From assembly GCA_963669155.1 (NCBI GenBank), contig OZ022577.1, forward strand, positions 24,628,635-24,692,634: DNA of 64,000 nt, read 5' to 3'. A program made the translations under genes and the position numbers. The DNA is from Arbacia lixula. Lineage: Eukaryota > Echinodermata > Echinoidea > Arbacioida > Arbaciidae. Below the pieces are notes generated by a model. The model had not been told where the DNA came from. It worked only from the letters and a program-made list of their open reading frames with translations, and did not search any database. Of this stretch, positions 61,401 to 64,000 are shown in pieces; position 1 is the first letter of the stretch; every line of letters begins with the position of its first letter.

Positions 61401-63185
61401 TTGATACTGATAAAATTGATATTGATAAAACTAATATTTGGATCTCGCATTTGTAACTACTAATATTTTGTTACAAGATTATAAAGGCTTATTAACCAAT
61501 TTATACACTCACACAAATCTATTTACTTGAGTTTAATAAAAATGCACAACACTTCTAGACATATCAAAATCACTTTAAAAAGTGGTATAGAAGACTTAAT
61601 GATAATAAAATATTAACAAAATGGGACAAATTCAGGATTCTACATGTATAAGCTCTATGCATCATGAAAAGATGTTTCACAAGCACTGTTGGATTTCTAC
61701 TTTTTCCCATGTCTGGGCAAAGACGGTTGGGCAATATGGTCACATGATAATAGGTCCTCTGAAAACATCTAGCATGTCATGTGTTGTTATTTACATGATA
61801 CTTGAATTCTTTAATAAAGTTTGGGTCAGAGGTCAACATAATGCCCTACGCTCTAATTTCTACTAGTTTATTTGAGAATGAATTGCAACATGATCACACA
61901 GGACTACTTTAGTTTAGGTATTGCAAAACAGATAATGTAGAATTGATGCTCAATAGTATTTTAATCTAGAATTTGTTCAACTAAAAAATACATTGTCCCA
62001 CGCTTCTAAAGGCTTATTAACCAATGTATACACTCACACACACACATCCATTGAAATTCATATCACTCATAATGAATGGAATAACCCATTCTAATGTTTC
62101 TAAATGTGTACAGTGTCTTCATAGCATTGAAAAGTCACATGCAATTCAGCCTGCATGCCGCAAACTGTTTCTGTTTTGTACTGTTGTTGTGTTTTAATCC
62201 TAATAAGCCATCATCTATCTATGTATCTATCAAATCAGTTTGAAAGCATCAATTTATAACACTATGGGATCACAATGATATCTTACATACTTCATGGACA
62301 ATGGACAATACAATTGATAATTTCTGAATGAGGATTTCAAGTTGCTGCCTGACATAGACAATATTACCTATTGTTAATCATTGTTTTTTTACATATTCAT
62401 TTTCTTAGTTTGTGATAATTTCAGTGTACATGTATTTTTATGTTGTTCCAACCTTACTAGTTCTTTTTGCTTTCATTCATAAATATTAAAGACTACACTT
62501 CACTGTACATTGAAATTCATGATCATCAAGGTCATCACACTTTACAAGACATTGGCTTTCTGATGATACTTTGATTTATTGTTTTGATTTATTTTGTTTA
62601 TTTTGGTTAATGATGGAAAAAGAACTAAATTGAGCTGATTTAAATCTTACCGGCTAAAGTTAATCCTCCACTGGTCTGCGTTCTTGGGTGGGGCGCTCGC
62701 TACGCTATCATTGGTGACGAGGCTCTCTAAGGGTAGGGCCAGCTCCACAGTCCAATATTTATCTGACAGATTAATAAAAACAAGAACGATACAAGCACTG
62801 TACATCAACTCCCATTACATTACATTTAATTTTTAAATCTAAAAGCACTTTGTTTGCCAATTGCTATGTCACACATAAACTAAGTAAATAAGGTACACAC
62901 ATTTACTGTTATTGGTAAAAGAGAATAATCAATTCTATAGTGTTGGCATGATCATCTCATATTTGATTCATTACATTTACTTGAATTCCTTTGATGCAAT
63001 CTAACAATTAGAAACATAGACTTTAATATAGACTAGAATATCACTTTATCAAAAGGGAATTGAGTAGGATCATATGCACACATACCTTCTGTAAGAGGAT
63101 CATTGACAGGTCCATCAACAAAGATGGCGCTCTTCATACCCGTCATTTCAAAGCTACTGTTAGCAAAGCCCCCATTGATGTATGG
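43409..63185 (-). CDS. Secreted-type CBM9-like (carbohydrate-binding family 9-like) domain protein, C-terminal 211 residues in six exons
   Basis: Six minus-strand exons join without frame defects. In transcription order: 63185-63086, 62762-62651, 61279-61237, 45935-45865, 44828-44720, 43609-43409 (stop TGA at 43411-43409). Phases are consistent (1, 2, 0, 2, 0), all with GT donors and AG acceptors. The product reads as the CBM9-like beta-sandwich found in many bacterial, fungal and invertebrate proteins: FVDGPVND, YWTVELALPLESL, DQWRINFSRVEWHV, EDNWVWSPQHAINMHLPERW, GIIQFS. This family usually binds sugars or sits beside other extracellular domains; the substrate here is not deducible. After the domain come about 90 residues (exons 5-6) with no motif I recognise, ending DRLIWFT. 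The start and any signal peptide lie beyond 64000. The third intron is 15.3 kb long and filled with mobile DNA. Confidence is high for the gene, moderate for family naming. Confidence 0.88.
43835..44193. mobile_element. MITE with TTTATCAACT / AGTTGATAAA ends
   Basis: Termini AGGGCGTCTTTATCAACT and AGTTGATAAACACGGCT are imperfect inverted repeats. AGTTGATAAA also occurs inside (about 43916 and 44104), and ACGCGTTT is repeated many times. It lies in the last intron of the CBM9-like gene. A truncated inverted copy ends the window at 63921-64000. Confidence 0.72.
45375..45445. repeat. Partial copy of the GTGCATNATGGGAT repeat
   Basis: GAGACTGGCAGTGGACACTA and GGATGTTGCTGCGCGGTGCA match 8684-8752 and 9314-9380 in order and spacing. 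Confidence 0.6.
45936..47229 (-). other. Proximal part of the 15.3-kb CBM9-gene intron
   Basis: Contains the CTT/CTC microsatellite and a short segment (46383-46438) duplicated from 44930-45000. No coding exon fits the gene's reading phase. Confidence 0.6.
46063..46352. repeat. CTT/CTC trinucleotide microsatellite, ~290 bp
   Basis: Blocks of CTTCTC hexamers, then CTC, then CTT triplets, with three CTTCAC interruptions. It is open in several frames on both strands, producing long homopolymeric Leu, Ser, Glu or Gly frames that are not genes. It lies about 130 bases upstream (transcript sense) of the CBM9-like exon 45935-45865. Confidence 0.95.
47230..47343 (+). repeat. Left inverted arm of a composite element
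   Basis: CGAACTATCACTTCC and the block ATGGTCATTTTCACAATGAA with GGGTGTAACATT match the reverse complement of 60620-60700. This copy has about 35 extra bases in the middle. After a T run the match ends, and the sequence expected next (GTCTCGCCCAC) is found at 52878. Confidence 0.75.
48739..50655. mobile_element. CATATTCATGAAAC-family element, 1.9 kb, non-autonomous
   Basis: GGGGCCATATTCATGAAACC at the left and GGTTTCATGAATATGGCCCC at the right are perfect inverted repeats. TAGTAAGGTTTCATGAATA is repeated several times near the right end (50430-50650). Same family as 11549-11955. No transposase frame found inside. Confidence 0.82.
51207..51556. repeat. Local tandem duplication, ~256 bp period
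   Basis: CAGGATATCCATGGCCACCT ... GGGACTAGCAAAG (51207-51301) recurs as CAGGATATCTTTGGCCACCT ... GGGACTAGCAAAG (51463-51556). No coding content seen. Confidence 0.65.
53017..53948 (+). repeat. 5' LTR
   Basis: Begins TGTTACAAATGTG and ends CTGATCGTAACA; identical in length (932 bp) and, as far as I could compare line by line, in sequence to the 3' LTR. It should carry the element's promoter; TATATATATGAG near 53374 is a possible TATA region. Confidence 0.95.
53954..53971 (+). promoter_or_regulatory. Primer binding site, tRNA-Pro-like
   Basis: TGGGGGCTTGTCCGGGAG begins five bases after the 5' LTR. It resembles the tRNA-Pro primer site used by several retroelements (TGGGGGCTCGTCCGGGAT) with a few mismatches. 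Confidence 0.75.
54108..54383 (+). CDS. Gag N-terminal frame (SAP-like helical segment)
   Basis: ATG at 54108, 160 bases after the 5' LTR. LERLRKCNLIAIAQHLNVEL and MKKAEILDSV form a SAP-like helix pair common at the start of Gypsy Gag proteins. The frame overlaps the next one from 54305; the downstream frame lies in -1 relation and reads AYELAKMEFERE before its first ATG at 54359. Either a -1 shift or an indel joins them. I see no classical slippery heptamer in the overlap. Confidence 0.65.
   Translation: MSTFDAKAFAERTDLSYTDLERLRKCNLIAIAQHLNVELTQGMKKAEILDSVASHMTVRQQTQPAEQPQAMGGSDQTQLMSLLKWNLKERR
54359..55831 (+). CDS. Gag (coiled coil, capsid, CCHC) and aspartic protease
   Basis: 490 codons. 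A Glu/Arg-rich coiled coil (first 60 residues) leads into a retro-gag capsid region (VPKFEEDRVDKYFVSFEKVA, AYRQKFRGTSRKPGQTHVEF). The zinc knuckle CFHCNKKGHLKAQC is at 55262-55303. The protease follows, with ILRDTGSNQTLL (DTG at 55532-55540) and GVDCLLGNDL; it cleaves the polyprotein. The frame ends in a TAG at 55829 and the next frame continues in the same register from 55832, so one amber codon separates Gag-PR from the integrase part. Confidence 0.88.
   Translation: MEFEREKMRLEFEREQRQQEAEEKQRLREAEAEREQRQLEAQIEMRRLEMEMKLRELEFSQTRAQESKSHTFDVAKNVRLVPKFEEDRVDKYFVSFEKVASTMKWPQEFWPMLLHSVFVGKAADVYSSLSAEQSCNYATVKKAVLNAYELVPEAYRQKFRGTSRKPGQTHVEFAREKEMMFDRWYGSLKVEKDFDSLREVVLLEEFKKNVASNVRSHLDDHKITDLKKAAQMADEYELTHKNDNRPSFRNFSGYRGKNQNDAQKGTGQAKDAQKGGNTSSGSPPASKNQSDHSGTAKPPPTCFHCNKKGHLKAQCWKLQNKEKKEVGFVMPKSVLPEESVPGRDRQVIENRPFNFDDKLTQVDQKYRSFLSEGIVAPSSSGEAGKPVVILRDTGSNQTLLVEGSVTLPPESALNAKALIQPIFGSCITVPLYKVDLKCDLVSGPVTVGVIPELPMRGVDCLLGNDLAGDKVVASPGASEQPVEVTEAEQL
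55832..57922 (+). CDS. Integrase followed by RT start fused to RNase H end
   Basis: About 696 codons with no ATG at the start, so it depends on readthrough of the TAG at 55829 or on an internal start. Integrase: HHCC zinc domain (HELPVGGHLGV ... CKTCHTC), core D at 56552 (LVDCVGPL), D at 56729 (QSDQGSNF) and E at 56837 (QGALERYH), exactly 35 residues between the last two, then a GPY module (FSGPYCV). RT begins at VHDVDVGDASPIKQTPHW, but about 10 residues later jumps to the RNase H end (LQQFEVYL, LYTDHNPLVFL, ADALSRV). The reading frame is kept across the junction near 57705. By family size about 1.3 kb of RT-RNase H is missing. Confidence 0.9.
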   Translation: MKFPGIFPDCVVVLEKPVEVPETENLQEEVPGIFPACVVTRSQARRDPHDDADCVDVEENTGVWLAETFFKDLNEGGAVLGSEASSGELFSKSSLVQAQQADMELKGLSQTACSEAEAEAVNVPECYYVKDDILMRKWRPPLRPADEDWTVVHQIVVPPCYRNEILRIAHELPVGGHLGVRKTKDRIMRHFYWPKLSRDVAEFCKTCHTCQVVGKPQPSIKPAPLIPIPAFDEPFTRVLVDCVGPLPRTRSGHRFLLTIMDMSTRFPEAIPLRNITAKTVVEALVQFFTRYGLPKEIQSDQGSNFMSNIFQEVMYQLGIKQLKSSAYHPQSQGALERYHQTLKTMIRAYCEEHPEDWDKGIPCLLFATRDSPNESTGFSPFELVYGHEVRGPLKLIKERFMSQDDDVNLLDYVSKFRERLFRACEVARGHLKTSQESMKKKADKNAKVRTFKPGDKVLVLLPLQGEPLKAKFSGPYCVKKKLNDVNYVIGTPDRRKDQRVCHVNMLKEYFEREASQPVGVIQVVTDEEVDVVESDVDMSESDVNMSEPPSVRLSNTEVLGKTQEVLSYLPEDQRKDVTDLLHEFGDVCKDKVGCTPLTVHDVDVGDASPIKQTPHWSKAKEEFSPTLVLQQFEVYLTNSKGEIILYTDHNPLVFLDRFKTKNSRIFRWSLLIQPYALKIVHVSGKNNVIADALSRV
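57923..58402 (+). other. Non-coding 3' region of the LTR element
   Basis: AT-rich, 480 bases between the pol stop and the polypurine tract. No envelope-like frame. Confidence 0.7.
58403..58411 (+). promoter_or_regulatory. Polypurine tract
   Basis: GGGGGAAAG directly adjoins the 3' LTR, as needed to prime plus-strand DNA synthesis. Confidence 0.8.
58412..59343 (+). repeat. 3' LTR
   Basis: Preceded by the polypurine tract and followed by AAGC. An AATAAAGAACAC stretch near 59273 could serve as polyadenylation signal. Confidence 0.95.
59354..60477. repeat. 157-bp tandem array, about seven units
   Basis: AGAGAGTCTT recurs at 59511, 59668, 59825, 59982, 60139, 60296 and 60453: exactly 157 bases each time; a degenerate unit starts at about 59354. 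Units are nearly identical. Each carries GACCTCAAATGACCTTTGAC, which holds TGACCT half-sites spaced by one base (DR1) and four bases (DR4). The first unit directly follows the LTR element insertion site. Confidence 0.93.
60487..60573. repeat. GACGGACG simple repeat
   Basis: Irregular GACG and GACGG units directly after the 157-bp array and before the inverted arm. Asp/Gly/Arg-rich frames here are artefacts. Confidence 0.9.
60596..60705 (-). repeat. Right inverted arm of the composite element
   Basis: Reverse complement contains GTCTCGCCCAC, GTGTAACATT, ATGGTCATTTTCACAATGAA and CGAACTATCACTTCC, matching 47230-47343 plus 52878-52890. It closes the structure that holds the array and two later insertions. 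Confidence 0.75.
61280..62650 (-). other. CBM9-gene intron, AT-rich
   Basis: No exon. AAAGGCTTATTAACCAAT followed by TATACACTCACACA occurs twice (61484 and 62006), a small local duplication. Confidence 0.6.
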
Positions 63186-63329
63186 CTACATGTGAAACAG
63201 AGGTAAGAAAGAATTTGTATTTTGGAGCTATGTGGAGAAACATACATTCAGAATTGTGTTTAACTTAACAATCATATGATGACTAGAGTTCTATAAGTGC
63301 TACTAGCAGGGAAAAAATGAATTCATTCA

Positions 63330-63530
63330 TTTGGGGGGCTACTTTTTGAGCACAATGGCCAATTTGGCTACAATTTTACATTGTGTCTATGGGAATTTGG
63401 AGGCTCTTTAACATTTTCCAGGGCTCTTTTAAGCATTTCGGGGGCAAATCGCCCTGAGCCCCTTTTAAGCATTTCGGGGGCAAAATCGCCCTGAGCCCCT
63501 GTGTATTTTTGCCCCTGGCTACTAGTAATG
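63330..63530 (-). repeat. Dispersed repeat, second copy (inverted to 2085-2220)
   Basis: GGCTCTTTTAAGCATTTCGG with the segment CATTGTGTCTATGGGAATTT matches the reverse complement of 2085-2220. TTTAAGCATTTCGGGGGC is itself tandemly duplicated here (63429 and 63466). Confidence 0.75.
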
Positions 63531-63596
63531 CTAATGCCCATACATGAATATGAGTCAGAACTTAATTTTACAATCATTCCAAGAGAGTCAAGTATC

Positions 63597-63690
63597 ACCA
63601 ATTTACATGGAAAAGGACCTAGAATTCGCAGATGACATCGCTCTGCTGTCAGATAAAGTAAAGGAATCACGTGAACATCTTTTTATACAA
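63597..63690 (+). pseudogene. Non-LTR reverse transcriptase fragment (FADD motif)
   Basis: EKDLEFADDIALLSDKVKES matches the catalytic (Y/F)ADD strand of LINE reverse transcriptases, followed by REHL. The match ends soon after. It is an isolated 30-codon piece next to the first visible CBM9-like exon and unlike either LINE in this window at this position (they use YADDTQLY-type sequence). Confidence 0.55.
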
Positions 63691-63920
63691 AAAAGAGTGA
63701 AAGAAAAGAGGGACTGGAATTGTGGTATTGGATGCTGGTGTATCGTTGCAACAGGAGAACGCCACCTCCTTCTCTCGCGCCAAGGTTGATTCACTTCTTC
63801 TCTTCGGATATAAAACATGAATGTGTAAGCAACTAAATACTATTTTAAACACAACAAAAAAAGTAAGTCCCCCCCCCAAGCAAAATAACATAACTTTTTA
63901 CCCGAGAGGTTTTGAGCTAC

Positions 63921-64000
63921 ATAGGGCACGTTTATCATCTTTTCAGAATTTTCCAAAGGCCTTTACAAACGTGTTTATCAACTCAATCGCCCAAGTCGAA
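63921..64000 (-). mobile_element. MITE with AGTTGATAAA motif, window-truncated copy
   Basis: CACGTTTATCATCTTTTCAG and CAACTCAATCGCCCAAGT match the reverse complement of the 44090-44193 part of the first copy. The rest lies beyond the window. Confidence 0.7.

Overview
This window looks like nuclear DNA of a marine invertebrate, most likely a deuterostome such as an echinoderm; I cannot name the species. The reasons are two spliced protein-coding genes with small exons and multi-kilobase introns, AT-rich introns, abundant TACATGTA-type motifs, and a dense, nested load of animal transposons: CR1-like LINEs, a Gypsy element with integrase placed before reverse transcriptase, Crypton-type recombinase, piggyBac-like, Harbinger-like and THAP transposases, and many foldback MITEs. 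I see no bacterial operons, CRISPR arrays, rRNA or tRNA genes.

Layout. Positions 1-15.5 kb hold the last seven visible exons (298 residues) of a SEC23 COPII coat gene on the + strand; its introns carry MITEs (4472-4998, 6801-7019, 8107-8752, 9200-9385, 11549-11955) and microsatellites. Positions 15.5-19.7 kb are 3' flank with a second copy of a TTAA-flanked MITE and another foldback. Positions 20.1-21.6 kb hold a frameshifted Crypton-like tyrosine recombinase. Positions 21.9-28.3 kb are two paralogous copies of a piggyBac-related repeat block, each containing an ~820-bp tandem unit. Positions 28.4-43.3 kb are a graveyard of gene-bearing mobile DNA: a Gag with three in-frame stops, a tandemly duplicated Cys/His domain gene, a full-length-like CR1-type LINE interrupted by a hairpin insertion, Harbinger and THAP transposase pieces, a zinc-finger plus TatD-hydrolase reading frame, and a second, internally deleted LINE whose N-terminus has a 2A-like motif.

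Positions 43.4-63.2 kb are the last six visible exons of a minus-strand gene with a family-9-like carbohydrate-binding (CBM9-like) domain. Its 15.3-kb intron (45936-61236) contains a young 6.3-kb LTR retrotransposon (53017-59343) with two 932-bp LTRs that I could not tell apart, a 157-bp tandem array carrying nuclear-receptor DR1-like half-site pairs, and a ~5.5-kb non-coding stretch with eight copies of a 15-base motif. These appear to be two insertions into one older element bounded by inverted arms at 47.2 and 60.7 kb.

The two host genes are unrelated in function and convergent in orientation; the space between them is almost entirely transposon-derived. The most unusual items are the LTR element with PR-IN-RT order and an in-frame RT deletion, the TatD/zinc-finger mobile-type frame with all metal ligands kept, and the dispersed motif cluster.
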